From a bacterium (GTDB lineage: Bacteria; Oederibacteriota; PGYV01; DSBP01): 12,244 nucleotides of DNA. The notes under the pieces are model-generated. The model saw nothing but the letters and a program-made list of their open reading frames with translations, was not told the origin of the DNA and searched no databases. Both the position numbers and the translations under genes were made by a program. Shown here piece by piece: positions 1 to 7,081 of the stretch. Numbering within the stretch: the stretch's first letter is position 1; every line of letters starts with the position of its first letter. Location: assembly GCA_011049465.1 (NCBI GenBank), contig DSBP01000039.1, forward strand, positions 1-12,244. Reading direction: 5' to 3'.

Positions 1-793
1 CTCTCATTCCCTGTTCCAGTTTTTCCCTGATTCCCCGGGCCGCTTCTTTTTCCTCTTCTTCAACTTCCGCGTTTATCTTATCCGCGACAATTTCGGCAAA
101 ACTGCCCTTTGTTTTTTCTTTATCTTTTTCATATAAAACTTCGCGGGTTAATTTTCCCAGCCTGTCATAGACCCTGTGGTATCCGTGCCTTTGACCGTTC
201 ACATACGCGGTCTTTTCACGTACCCTGCCATTGTCCCAATACAGATTCTGCCAGCCGGTCTTTACATTATTCTTATAAATAATCTTTAGTTTTATGCTGC
301 CGTTTTCATAGTACTCTTCATACCGGCCGTGCCTCTGCCCCTTATTAAATTGAATTTTTGCCTTTATCCTTCCGTTTTTATAAAACTCATAGTGGGCGCC
401 GTGCCTTTTGTTGTTTTCAAAGAAAACTCTTTCCTGTTTACCGTGCGGAAGATGAATAAGAACTATGCCGTCTATTTTCTCTCCTGTTTTTGTTATTCTT
501 CCGTCCGCAAAAAAGTTCCATACCGCTATCCTGTTTACTCCCCTGTAAAAATGGTAGGAATCCCCGGAAATTTTAAGACTCACATAAACAGGAGCCGCCT
601 TTACCGCCTCCGCGGTATTTGAGTTCACAACAACAGTCGTGGCCGCTGTGCCTCTCTGCGCCGTCCCCAAATTCGAAGAAGGCGTATAACTTTGAGCCCC
701 TGTATAAGGCCTTTCATTGATTACCACCGTACATCCCGAAAAAACAAAGATTGCGGCAAGAAACAAACCCGCGGCCGCTGATAACTTTTTCAT
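1..793 (-). CDS. MORN-repeat (YwqK-like) lipoprotein, 3' end cut by window edge
   Basis: The frame is open from an ATG at 793 to the window edge (264 codons visible, no stop), so the C-terminus is missing. Residues 1-21 form a lipoprotein signal: KK, a hydrophobic stretch, then FSGC with Cys21 as the likely lipidation site. A Ser/Thr/Ala-rich linker follows to about residue 65. Residues 130-225 are four tandem repeats, each exactly 24 residues long (starting at 130, 154, 178 and 202), of the type RHG-x4-[YF]-x2-NG-[RS]-[IV]-K, matching the MORN_2 pattern of YwqK-family 'antitoxin-like' proteins. Less regular copies precede them from about residue 83. A Glu/Lys-rich, probably helical segment starts near 235. 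AGGAGG at 801-806 lies 7 nt before the ATG and fixes the start. The likely role is an envelope-anchored repeat protein. No toxin partner is visible, so the antitoxin label should not be taken literally. Confidence 0.8.
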   Translation of the reverse strand, partial: MKKLSAAAGLFLAAIFVFSGCTVVINERPYTGAQSYTPSSNLGTAQRGTAATTVVVNSNTAEAVKAAPVYVSLKISGDSYHFYRGVNRIAVWNFFADGRITKTGEKIDGIVLIHLPHGKQERVFFENNKRHGAHYEFYKNGRIKAKIQFNKGQRHGRYEEYYENGSIKLKIIYKNNVKTGWQNLYWDNGRVREKTAYVNGQRHGYHRVYDRLGKLTREVLYEKDKEKTKGSFAEIVADKINAEVEEEEKEAARGIREKLEQGMR

Positions 794-1153
794 ATCAAAT
801 CCTCCTTTTTCTTTTGACTATTTGACGCCTCGAACAGGTAAAAAGGATTACTTTAAATCTGATTTATTTTACCACAGAATCGGGGGAAAGGACTAATGCG
901 GAATGAGTGAAGAAATTATCAATTCTCAATGGAAAAGGCAGGGAAAAGGGAGAAGGGAATAGGGAATAGCGGGCAAAGACAAAGGGCAAGTGCGGAATGC
1001 AGAGCCGGAGGCTCGGATGCTCAGATGCTTGGAGGCTCGGCGAAACCTATGCCGGAGGGTTGAAAGGTTGGCGGATTGGATGGTTGGCAAAACCTCAAGT
1101 CTAAAAAATGATGTTTTAATGTTTAATTCATTGGTTTAATGATTTCATCGTTA

Positions 1154-1185
1154 CCCCCTTTTTCAAAAGAGGGCAAGGGGGATTT
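1154..1185. repeat. C-run/G-run hairpin element of dispersed-repeat type
   Basis: On the plus strand a CCCCCTTTTTC run is followed by CAAAAGAGGGCAAGGGGGATTT. The end arms (CCCCCTT against AAGGGGG in minus-strand reading) pair over 7 bp. An alternative inner pairing of AAAAAGGGGG with CCCTCTTTT is also possible. From memory, very similar 'AAATCCCCCTT...AAGGGGG' elements occur in many copies between genes in various environmental bacterial genomes. Only one copy is visible here, so its repeat status is inferred. It has no T-run typical of an intrinsic terminator, although it lies downstream of rplS. Confidence 0.45.
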
Positions 1186-1254
1186 AGGTTTTAACGCCGG
1201 GCCTGCAAGCCAAACCTCATCCCTCCGCACTATTCTTTTAAACTTTTGAACTTG

Positions 1255-1278
1255 AACCCGGAGCCATATCCCCGGGTT
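1255..1278. terminator. Inverted repeat just after rplS, possible weak terminator
   Basis: AACCCGG at 1255-1261 and CCGGGTT at 1272-1278 form a perfect 7-bp stem with a 10-nt loop, starting 3 nt beyond the rplS stop codon. In the minus direction, the one needed for rplS, the stem is followed by CAAGTTCAAAAG, which is not a real U-tract. In the plus direction it is followed by a T-rich run, but no plus-strand gene ends here. It may end or stabilise the rplS transcript. The call rests only on position and the stem. Confidence 0.35.
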
Positions 1279-1281
1279 TCT

Positions 1282-1812
1282 TTATTTTTCGCCCTCTTTG
1301 AGTTCTTCTTTTTTCTCTTTCGCGGGCGCTTCGCTTTCCTTTGGCTGAACCGCTTCAGGAGCGTTTTCCGCGGCAGGCGCCGCCTCAACAGATTCCTTTT
1401 CCTCTGCGTCTATCTCTTCGTTCAGTTTTTTAAGCTCTTCTTTGGATATTTCTTTGTCAAATCTCATTATCTCTTTTCTTGCTTTTCTTCCAAAAGCATC
1501 CCTCAGGTAGTAAAGCTTCGCCCTCTGCGCGCTTCCTTTTTTTATAACCTGAATACTTTTAATCATAGGAGAATTAATCGGCCAGGTTCTTTCAACACCC
1601 ACCGCTCCAAAGGATATCTTTCTGACCGTAAACATAGCGCCAAGGCCGCTCCCTCTTTTAGCTATAACAACGCCCTCAAACGCCTGTATCCTCTCTTTCG
1701 CACCTTCCACTATCTTCGTATTCACCTTTACAGTGCTTCCCACGGATATCTTTGAAATATCCCTTCCTTTTTGCTTATATTGTTTTTCAACAACATCTTT
1801 TATCTGTCCCAT
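1282..1812 (-). CDS. rplS: 50S ribosomal protein L19 with long acidic C-terminal tail
   Basis: Residues 1 to about 115 match bacterial L19, which sits at the 30S-50S interface. Recognisable family blocks are FTVRKISFG (61-69), GVERTWPINSPMI (72-84) and RAKLYYLRD (97-105). The protein is 176 residues, about 60 longer than the usual 115. The extra tail (about 116-176) is low-complexity, rich in Glu, Ala and Lys, and probably disordered. The ATG at 1812 is separated from the trmD stop by one base, and AAGGAGA in the end of trmD provides the ribosome site, so translation is probably coupled. It is the last gene of the rpsP operon. Confidence 0.97.
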   Translation of the reverse strand: MGQIKDVVEKQYKQKGRDISKISVGSTVKVNTKIVEGAKERIQAFEGVVIAKRGSGLGAMFTVRKISFGAVGVERTWPINSPMIKSIQVIKKGSAQRAKLYYLRDAFGRKARKEIMRFDKEISKEELKKLNEEIDAEEKESVEAAPAAENAPEAVQPKESEAPAKEKKEELKEGEK

Positions 1813-1813
1813 T

Positions 1814-2548
1814 TTAGTTTTCTCCTTCTTTTATACCTTTCAGTAATTTCTTGTCCTGTCCGGACAATTCTATATTTTCAAGAAGTTCAGGCCTGTTCTT
1901 TAAAGTCTTTTTCAGAGCCTCTTTCCTTCTGTATTCCTTTATCAGTTTATGATTGCCGCTAAGCAGCTCTTCGGGAACCTTTTTTCCTTCGTACTCTCCG
2001 GGCTTTGTGTACTGCGGAAAATCCAGTATTCCTGTACTGAACGACTCGTTCAGTGTTGAATTTTCATTTCCCAAAACTCCGGGCAAAAGCCTTACAGTTC
2101 CTTCTATTACCGCAAGAGCGGGTATTTCGCCGCCGCTCAGCACATAATCACCCGTTGATATCTCCTCGTCAACATACTCAAGCACCCGTTCGTCAAAACC
2201 TTCATACCGCCCGCACACGAGAACCAGACGGTCAAGCTCGGAATACTCTTTCAGTTTCTCCTGAGTAAGTTTTTTGCCCGAAGCGCTGAGAAGTATTCTG
2301 CGGGTTTTTGCGTCCTCTTTGCCTGCCGAACTCTCAAGCGCCCTATGCAGGGGCTCAACTTTCATAACCATTCCTTCGCCTCCGCCATAAGGTGTATCAT
2401 CGGTCATTTTGTGCTTATCCGGAGCAAAATCCCGTATATTGACCAATTCAAACTCTGCTTTTCCCTTTTCAGCGGCCCTTTTCAATATGCTGAAATCCAG
2501 AATACCTTTAAACGCCTCGGGGAAAATCGTAAGAACAACAAATTTCAT
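1814..2548 (-). CDS. trmD: tRNA (guanine37-N1)-methyltransferase TrmD
   Basis: This SPOUT-class enzyme uses S-adenosylmethionine to make m1G37 next to the anticodon, which prevents +1 frameshifting. At 244 residues it has normal length. Key blocks are PYGGGEGMVM (53-62), GRYEG (113-117) and GDYVLSGGE (133-141), which build the trefoil knot and AdoMet pocket. ILDFPQYTKP (174-183) carries Asp176, equivalent to the catalytic Asp of the E. coli enzyme (Asp169). LLSGNHKLI (196-204) is also typical. The ATG shares one base with the khpA stop (TGATG), with only a distant GGAG upstream, so translation probably depends on reinitiation after khpA. Confidence 0.98.
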   Translation of the reverse strand: MKFVVLTIFPEAFKGILDFSILKRAAEKGKAEFELVNIRDFAPDKHKMTDDTPYGGGEGMVMKVEPLHRALESSAGKEDAKTRRILLSASGKKLTQEKLKEYSELDRLVLVCGRYEGFDERVLEYVDEEISTGDYVLSGGEIPALAVIEGTVRLLPGVLGNENSTLNESFSTGILDFPQYTKPGEYEGKKVPEELLSGNHKLIKEYRRKEALKKTLKNRPELLENIELSGQDKKLLKGIKEGEN

Positions 2549-2793
2549 CAGTTTTCAACTATCTCCACCGGGATCTTTTTCTTTATCCCTTTATTTATGC
2601 AAGCCATTGAAACCAGGCTTCTTATCGCTTTTATGGTCTTTCCTTCTTTCCCTATTATAACCCTTGTATCCGGACCCGATACCTTTATATGATACTTTTC
2701 AAATGTTCCCATCGGATCATTTATCTGCCGGACTTCCACCGCTTCTTTGTCATTCACAAGAAGCCGGACTGCAAATTCCAGAAGGTTTTTCAT
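2548..2793 (-). CDS. khpA: KH-domain RNA-binding protein KhpA
   Basis: This 81-residue protein is a single type II KH domain. The RNA-binding loop is GKEG at 48-51, followed by the helix KTIKAIRSLVSMA. KhpA usually pairs with KhpB (Jag/EloR) and binds many RNAs; in Gram-positive bacteria the pair affects cell elongation. The gene begins directly after the rpsP stop codon (no spacer) and overlaps trmD by one base. The rpsP-khpA order is widely conserved. Upstream of its ATG there is only a purine-rich stretch rather than a clear SD, again pointing to coupled translation. Confidence 0.93.
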   Translation of the reverse strand: MKNLLEFAVRLLVNDKEAVEVRQINDPMGTFEKYHIKVSGPDTRVIIGKEGKTIKAIRSLVSMACINKGIKKKIPVEIVEN

Positions 2794-3093
2794 TTACTTC
2801 TTTTCTTTTTTCTTTTTCTTCTTGGGCTTTGTTTCGGGCATTACTTCGGCCGTCATATCAAGTTTCTTAATTATGGATTTCACGGTAGCGGATACGCTTG
2901 CGCCCTTGGCCAGCCACTTTTTCATTTTGTCCTTGTCAAGCCTTACCGCAACCGGATTTTTTGTGGGATTATAAAAACCCAGCTCTTCGATATAAGGGCC
3001 GTTTTTTGCCTGCCGTCTTGAATCAGCCGCAACAATCCTGTAAAAAGGCGCCTTATGCTTGCCCATTCTTTTGAGCCTAATGCTTATTGCCAT
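2794..3093 (-). CDS. rpsP: 30S ribosomal protein S16
   Basis: This 99-residue protein matches S16, an assembly protein of the 30S body. The family start AISIRLKRMGKHKAPFYRIV (2-21) is clear, followed by DSRRQAKNGPYIEELGFYNP (24-43) and the KWLAKGASVS region (74-83). The last dozen residues are almost all Lys, a tail beyond the conserved core. The ATG follows AAGGAGG (3100-3106) at 6-7 nt, the strongest ribosome site in this operon. The gene lies 50 nt downstream of tRNA-Thr with no terminator between, so it is probably cotranscribed with the tRNAs. Confidence 0.97.
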   Translation of the reverse strand: MAISIRLKRMGKHKAPFYRIVAADSRRQAKNGPYIEELGFYNPTKNPVAVRLDKDKMKKWLAKGASVSATVKSIIKKLDMTAEVMPETKPKKKKKKEKK

Positions 3094-3143
3094 TGCAAAC
3101 CTCCTTAAAATTCCACCGGTTTTTTTTAATTTTCCCGTGGTTA

Positions 3144-3218
<75 letters not shown>

Positions 3219-3269
3219 TCTACCGATTACCGGACCTAAAAAAAATTCCGTTTATTCCATTCGTGAATA

Positions 3270-3345
<76 letters not shown>

Positions 3346-3394
3346 ACCTTCACTTATAATACCACGTAAAAAGATAAAAAATAACAAAACAAAA

Positions 3395-3419
3395 CCCGGA
3401 CTCTGTCAAGCTGCCCGGG
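3395..3419 (-). terminator. Leader hairpin with T-rich run between promoter and tRNA-Phe (possible attenuator)
   Basis: In minus-strand reading CCCGG (3419-3415) pairs with CCGGG (3399-3395) around a 15-nt loop, followed directly by TTTTGTTTTGTT and a further T-rich stretch to about 3370. This resembles an intrinsic terminator placed inside the leader of the tRNA/ribosomal operon, after the promoter at 3450-3478. The stem is short (5 bp), so termination would be partial. The loop also contains a TTGACA, but no good -10 box follows it at the right distance. Confidence 0.4.
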
Positions 3420-3449
3420 CACGAAACCCTGTCTATACAATGTTTGAAA

Positions 3450-3478
3450 ATTATATAAAATCAAGGCTCTATTGTCAA
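3450..3478 (-). promoter_or_regulatory. Consensus sigma70-type promoter of the tRNA/rpsP operon
   Basis: The -35 box TTGACA (3478-3473) and the -10 box TATAAT (3455-3450) both match the full consensus and are separated by exactly 17 bp. The predicted start is near 3443. The sequence upstream of the -35 (3490-3536) is strongly A/T-rich, as expected for an UP-like region. Downstream lie the leader hairpin, tRNA-Phe, tRNA-Thr and rpsP-khpA-trmD-rplS, so this is the probable main promoter for all of them. Confidence 0.88.
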
Positions 3479-3505
3479 TAACAAAGATGAGAATATATTT
3501 TTGAC

Positions 3506-3530
3506 TTTTTATTTTTTATTTTTTATTTTA
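3506..3530. repeat. Short T6A-type tandem tract
   Basis: Plus-strand reading shows TTTTTA, then TTTTTTA twice, then TTTTA, a tandem array with a period of about 7 bp. It lies between the stop of the last glycosyltransferase gene and the -35 box of the tRNA promoter. It may act as a flexible or curved UP-like region. No hairpin typical of a terminator for the glycan operon was found in 3479-3581. Confidence 0.55.
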
Positions 3531-3581
3531 AAAAACATAGAAATCAAAAATATGCCTTCAAACCGTCAAAACGAAACCGCC

Positions 3582-4622
3582 TCACTGTCCGTAATTATCT
3601 CTGTTTTTGATGCCTGCTTTGCCTGTTATTTTAGCTTTTAAAAATGTCCATCCGTATATAAAAAGTGTTATCTCACACACCGGAACGTGATAAATCCAAT
3701 ATGGCGCAGGCCTCCTCACAAAACCTTTTAGTGCCTGAAACACAAGCGTTATTACAGCCAAGCAGTAAAACACAAACAGCAAAACACCTTTAAGAGGAAA
3801 AGAAGACCACGGATAGGAGCGCTGCCTCTCTTTATTAAAAAAAAGAAAATCGCTTATGCGCCTGTGCTGCTTTTTCACAAAAGAGCCCATATTCGGAGCG
3901 TATATATGTATAATCCCGGTTTTAACCTTTACGAATTTTCTGTTCCCGTTTTTAAGCATCTCGTAAACAACATCTATATCAAACATATAAGGCTTGTAAT
4001 TCACTTTTTTCAGCAGATCTTTTCTCAGAAAAGTGCCGTTCGCGCCTATAGTGGGTATTTTTTTTTCTTCCAGATCTATCTTTATGTATTCTTCCGTTTC
4101 CTCGCTCTTAAAGCTGAATCCTGTCCATTTCCCGGTTATATAACTGTATCTATCGTAGTTGCCAATAAAAAGACACAGCGGATCATTGACTCCGGAAGAA
4201 GCAAAATACTTTGTAAGCGGCCGGTCTTTTTTATCATAAACAAAATAAAGCGGCTCCGTACCCATAATATCCGGATCATCTTCAAAAGGTTTTATCATTT
4301 TTGAAATAAAATCCGAAGAAGGCATAATATTATCGCTGTCAATAAAGGCAAGGATGCTCCCCCGCGAGTTTTCTATTCCCGCTGATTTTCCCGCCTCGCC
4401 TGTCTTCAGCGGATTGTCCGTTATTACTATGTTCAGTCTTTCCGAATAAGATTCCGCAATTTCAAGAGTTCTGTCCTTTGACCCCGCATCAGGAATTACT
4501 ACTTCCATTTTATCTTTCGGGTAATCCTGCCCGGAAACGGCCTCAAGACATCTGCCGATGACCTTTTCCGAATTATAAACAGGTATTATGAGAGACACAA
4601 ACGGTTTATTATTATCCACCAT
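3582..4622 (-). CDS. GT2 family glycosyltransferase with two C-terminal membrane helices
   Basis: This 346-residue inverting glycosyltransferase has a GT-A fold. The N-terminal strand VSLIIPVYN (9-17) binds the nucleotide sugar, DAG (45-47) takes the place of the usual DDGS, and the metal-binding DxD is IDSDN (94-98). GANGTFLRKD (193-202) and FDID (214-217) occupy the acceptor-side region, and QHRRISDF (252-259) resembles the QxxRW motif of processive GT2 enzymes. Two hydrophobic helices lie at about 278-296 and 310-328, so it is an inner-membrane enzyme acting on the cytoplasmic face. It starts 4 nt after the radical SAM stop codon, with a weak AAGGAAG site, and is the last gene of the glycan cluster. 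Donor and acceptor sugars cannot be predicted. Confidence 0.88.
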   Translation of the reverse strand: MVDNNKPFVSLIIPVYNSEKVIGRCLEAVSGQDYPKDKMEVVIPDAGSKDRTLEIAESYSERLNIVITDNPLKTGEAGKSAGIENSRGSILAFIDSDNIMPSSDFISKMIKPFEDDPDIMGTEPLYFVYDKKDRPLTKYFASSGVNDPLCLFIGNYDRYSYITGKWTGFSFKSEETEEYIKIDLEEKKIPTIGANGTFLRKDLLKKVNYKPYMFDIDVVYEMLKNGNRKFVKVKTGIIHIYAPNMGSFVKKQHRRISDFLFFNKERQRSYPWSSFPLKGVLLFVFYCLAVITLVFQALKGFVRRPAPYWIYHVPVCEITLFIYGWTFLKAKITGKAGIKNRDNYGQ

Positions 4623-4626
4623 CCGC

Positions 4627-6075
4627 TTACTTCCTTATCTTCATAAAATCCATAATATGCCCTGTCACGGCTTTTGCTGCTTTAAACAGAAACGACATAT
4701 CGTCAATTGACCTTATGGACACTATCTGGCGGGCAATGAATCTCGGGGTCATAAATGCTCTGTATATGGCGTTGCATTTCGCCACCACCTGCTCGGGGGT
4801 CATATCCGGGGTTTTAAATACAGGCTCGCGCATATCAAACTTTTCCCAGTCGCCCGGCTCAAACCTGAGCCAGTCGTTTTCCACCGCCATATCATACAGA
4901 GGCGTGCCGGGATAGGCGGTCACAACTGTTGCCTGCAGCATATCCGCAAGCCCTTTATCCAGAAGTTTTTTTGCCATTTCAAGGGTTCTTGACGCGTCAG
5001 CCTCGGTTTCCCACGGATAACCCACCATAATCGTGAGATGCACGCCTATACCGCTCTCTTTGGCGATCCTGCACCCTTTTTCAATGTCCTCTACCTTCGT
5101 GCCCTTTTGCAGTATATCAAGGGTTTTCTGATTTGCCGACTCAAGCCCGAACTTCATCAGCCTAAATCCAGCTTTTTTCATAAGAGGGGCAATATTCGGG
5201 TCCATATAGTCAAATCTGAAATTGGCAAGCAGGGACATTTTGTAATCCCTCTCTATCATACCTTCACAGAATTTTTTCAGCCAGAGCCCGCGGGGAAACG
5301 TGCCTGTATCGTCAAACACCTCTCTTATCCCGTATTTTTTCACCAGCATATCAATTTCCGCAAGCAGGCTTTCCGATGAGCGAGTCCTGAATTTTGGAAA
5401 CAGCCCGGTCCAGGAACAGAAAATACACTTGCCCCACGGACAGTCCCTGCCTGCCATCGTATATGTATAAGGCTTGTATTTAAAAAACTTTTCCCCGTAA
5501 AGATTCCACTTGGTAAGATCCCTGTCAATAAACGGCAGGCTGTTCAGATCGTGTTTAAGGTCAAATGCCCCCGTATTCTTTATATCCCCGCTGTCCCTGT
5601 GCCATATACCGCTTTCAAGAGCACCCTTCCCGGAAATAAAATCCGCTATGCTCAAAAGAAGAAAATCAAAATCCCCTCCTGTTATCACATAATCAAATCC
5701 CGAATTTTTCATCGTCTCTTCCGGGAAAGCGGTCACGTGGTCCCCCATAATAACAGTCTTTGTTTCCGGAAGAATCGCTTTTATTCTTTTTTCCAGCTCC
5801 CAGTGCTGTTTTACAACAGGTGTCTTTGTCTCCATTGCTATCAGATCGGGTTTTTCCGAAATAAGAAGTTTTTCATACTCCTCAAAACTCATATTTTCGG
5901 CTATGCAGTCATTATATAATACATCATACCCTTTTTCTTTGAGAAGCGTGGCAGCTGAAGCCGGAACCATAGGATATATAAATGATGGATTATGGAACCA
6001 CTGAAACTGCCTGTTCTGCCCCAGCGTGGGGGTGCCCGCGCCTTTAAGCGGGGGATAAGATACCATTACTTTCAT
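4627..6075 (-). CDS. B12-binding-type radical SAM protein
   Basis: The protein has 482 residues from the chosen ATG at 6075, which overlaps the upstream GT2 stop as ATGA and follows AGAGGTG. A longer in-frame start at 6252 would overlap that gene by 180 nt and adds residues unlike this family. Residues 1 to about 150 look like the Rossmann cobalamin-binding domain (YPPLKGAG at 7-14, MGDHVTAFPEE at 110-120), without an obvious DxHxxG. The radical SAM core starts at about 205 with Cys212, Cys217 and Cys220 in CPWGKCIFC (CX4CX2C). Further family blocks are FDDTGTF (254-260), KFGLESANQKTLDILQKG (308-325), MVGYPWET (350-357) and AYPGTPLYDMA (387-397). It probably performs SAM-dependent radical chemistry, perhaps methylation, on a lipid or sugar of the glycan pathway. 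The substrate is unknown. Confidence 0.88.
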   Translation of the reverse strand: MKVMVSYPPLKGAGTPTLGQNRQFQWFHNPSFIYPMVPASAATLLKEKGYDVLYNDCIAENMSFEEYEKLLISEKPDLIAMETKTPVVKQHWELEKRIKAILPETKTVIMGDHVTAFPEETMKNSGFDYVITGGDFDFLLLSIADFISGKGALESGIWHRDSGDIKNTGAFDLKHDLNSLPFIDRDLTKWNLYGEKFFKYKPYTYTMAGRDCPWGKCIFCSWTGLFPKFRTRSSESLLAEIDMLVKKYGIREVFDDTGTFPRGLWLKKFCEGMIERDYKMSLLANFRFDYMDPNIAPLMKKAGFRLMKFGLESANQKTLDILQKGTKVEDIEKGCRIAKESGIGVHLTIMVGYPWETEADASRTLEMAKKLLDKGLADMLQATVVTAYPGTPLYDMAVENDWLRFEPGDWEKFDMREPVFKTPDMTPEQVVAKCNAIYRAFMTPRFIARQIVSIRSIDDMSFLFKAAKAVTGHIMDFMKIRK

Positions 6076-7061
6076 TTTCTTTTCACCTCTTCCTTCAGCC
6101 TCGGCGCCATAAGCCCTTTTATAAAGTAAACTCCATAATATAAGTGCGTTATAAAAATACCCGCTGCCGTAAAAAAGGCGTATTTTATCTTTTTCCCCCT
6201 TACACTGTCTCCCGCAAGCACCAAGACATACAACAAAAAAGGAATTGACCATATCACAAGGATTCCGGGATTAAACAAAACAGGATAAACAAAACTCAGA
6301 ATATAAAATACAAAAAAAGACGGCATGAAATAAGAGTGCCTCAATGACGTTTCCGGAAAGCGTTTCACAAAATAGCCTCTGTGCTCCGCATAGCTTTTCA
6401 CCTGTTTCAGGTGTCCTTTCGGAAAATCCCGCCTATGGTGATAAACAAGCACATCCGGATCGTAAATTATTTTCATTTTAAGGTCCCGCGTTATTTTGAG
6501 ACATATCACAGTATCCTCGCCCGGCCAAAATTCGGTATTAAAACCTCCTATTTTTTCCAGCACGCTTTTTCTTATTATAAGATTGCAGGACGGGTAATCA
6601 TCAACCGGTCTTGCTTTTTCCGGAAAATACCTGTAAGAATAAGCACCGCCGCCCAGAAACGAAGAGTAAATGTAACCGCTGACTTTCCTCATAAATGAGT
6701 CATTTTCGGGAGTTACTGCCGGTCCCGCGGCTGCCGCGGTATTTTCATCCGCTTCAAAAAGCTCAACCGCTCTTTTCAGCCACATCTTTGAAGGAAATAC
6801 ATCGTCGTCAATAAAAGCCACGATTTCCCCTTTTGCCTCTTTTATTCCCGTATCTCTTTTATCCCCGGGCGTCACAGGGCCCGTTTCTATAATTCTTATG
6901 TCAAAGGAATATTCCCCTTCCACGGTTCCTTTTATATCAGGGAGCACGATAACTTCCAGGCGGCTTTTATCAAAGTCGATTTTTTCCATATAAAACATTG
7001 ACTCTCTTATGTAATCATTTATCTCTTTCACCGGTATTACAACGCTTACTTTTATTCCCAT
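6072..7061 (-). CDS. GT2 family glycosyltransferase with C-terminal membrane region
   Basis: This 329-residue protein has a GT-A domain: VSVVIPVKE (5-13), metal-binding IDDDV (84-88), NLIIRKSVLEKIGGFN (160-175) and a catalytic-base-type block FWPGEDT (178-184). HHRRDF (208-213) with HLKQVKSYAEHRG (217-229) follows and is typical of membrane-linked GT2 enzymes. Hydrophobic helices lie at about 247-264, 267-284 and 294-315. It probably adds a sugar to a lipid-linked acceptor at the inner membrane. Twenty nt separate it from the upstream GT2, and its stop overlaps the radical SAM start by 4 nt. An ATG 10 nt upstream is out of frame, so the ATG at 7061 is used. Confidence 0.88.
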   Translation of the reverse strand: MGIKVSVVIPVKEINDYIRESMFYMEKIDFDKSRLEVIVLPDIKGTVEGEYSFDIRIIETGPVTPGDKRDTGIKEAKGEIVAFIDDDVFPSKMWLKRAVELFEADENTAAAAGPAVTPENDSFMRKVSGYIYSSFLGGGAYSYRYFPEKARPVDDYPSCNLIIRKSVLEKIGGFNTEFWPGEDTVICLKITRDLKMKIIYDPDVLVYHHRRDFPKGHLKQVKSYAEHRGYFVKRFPETSLRHSYFMPSFFVFYILSFVYPVLFNPGILVIWSIPFLLYVLVLAGDSVRGKKIKYAFFTAAGIFITHLYYGVYFIKGLMAPRLKEEVKRK

Positions 7062-7081
7062 AAATCCGCATCGCCTCTCTG

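Larger units (their letters stand above)
794..1281. other. Non-coding spacer with repeat-like filler
   Basis: This 488-nt stretch holds no convincing gene on either strand. The stretch from 897 to 1107 (as given) is purine-rich and internally repetitive: GGGAATA occurs twice in tandem near 956-969, GGAGGCTCGG occurs at 1007-1016 and again at 1031-1040, and GGTTGGC occurs twice around 1065-1090. A perfect 7-bp inverted repeat (GGTAAAA at 837-843, TTTTACC at 867-873) lies about 45-80 nt upstream of the lipoprotein start and could be an operator or part of a promoter region. No clear -35/-10 pair was found there. The hairpin element at 1154-1185 and the inverted repeat at 1255-1278 are listed separately. 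Confidence 0.6.

Noticed and set aside
329..622. 97-codon plus-strand frame
   Set aside because: It is antisense to the MORN lipoprotein gene in the same codon phase; the repeats on the minus strand are clearly the coding ones.
1000..1100. CRISPR-like array
   Set aside because: Repeats are short, only two copies each, with irregular spacing and no unique spacers of constant length.
1246..1755. 169-codon plus-strand frame
   Set aside because: It is antisense to rplS, rich in Phe/Arg as expected of a shadow of Lys/Glu-rich coding, and has no family resemblance.
3356..3361. TATTAT just upstream of tRNA-Phe as a -10 box
   Set aside because: There is no acceptable -35 box 16-18 bp upstream, and the start would fall almost on the mature tRNA end.
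3403..3410. Second TTGACA inside the leader hairpin as a promoter
   Set aside because: The best hexamer at 17-18 bp is TGTTAT or GTTATT, a poor -10 box, and the site lies in the loop of a terminator-like hairpin.
3864..4304. 146-codon plus-strand frame
   Set aside because: It is antisense to the third GT2, whose motifs are unambiguous.
6076..6252. 59-residue N-terminal extension of the radical SAM frame
   Set aside because: It lies fully inside the upstream GT2 gene in another frame. The ATG at 6075 has an SD-like site, an ATGA overlap and a family-typical start.
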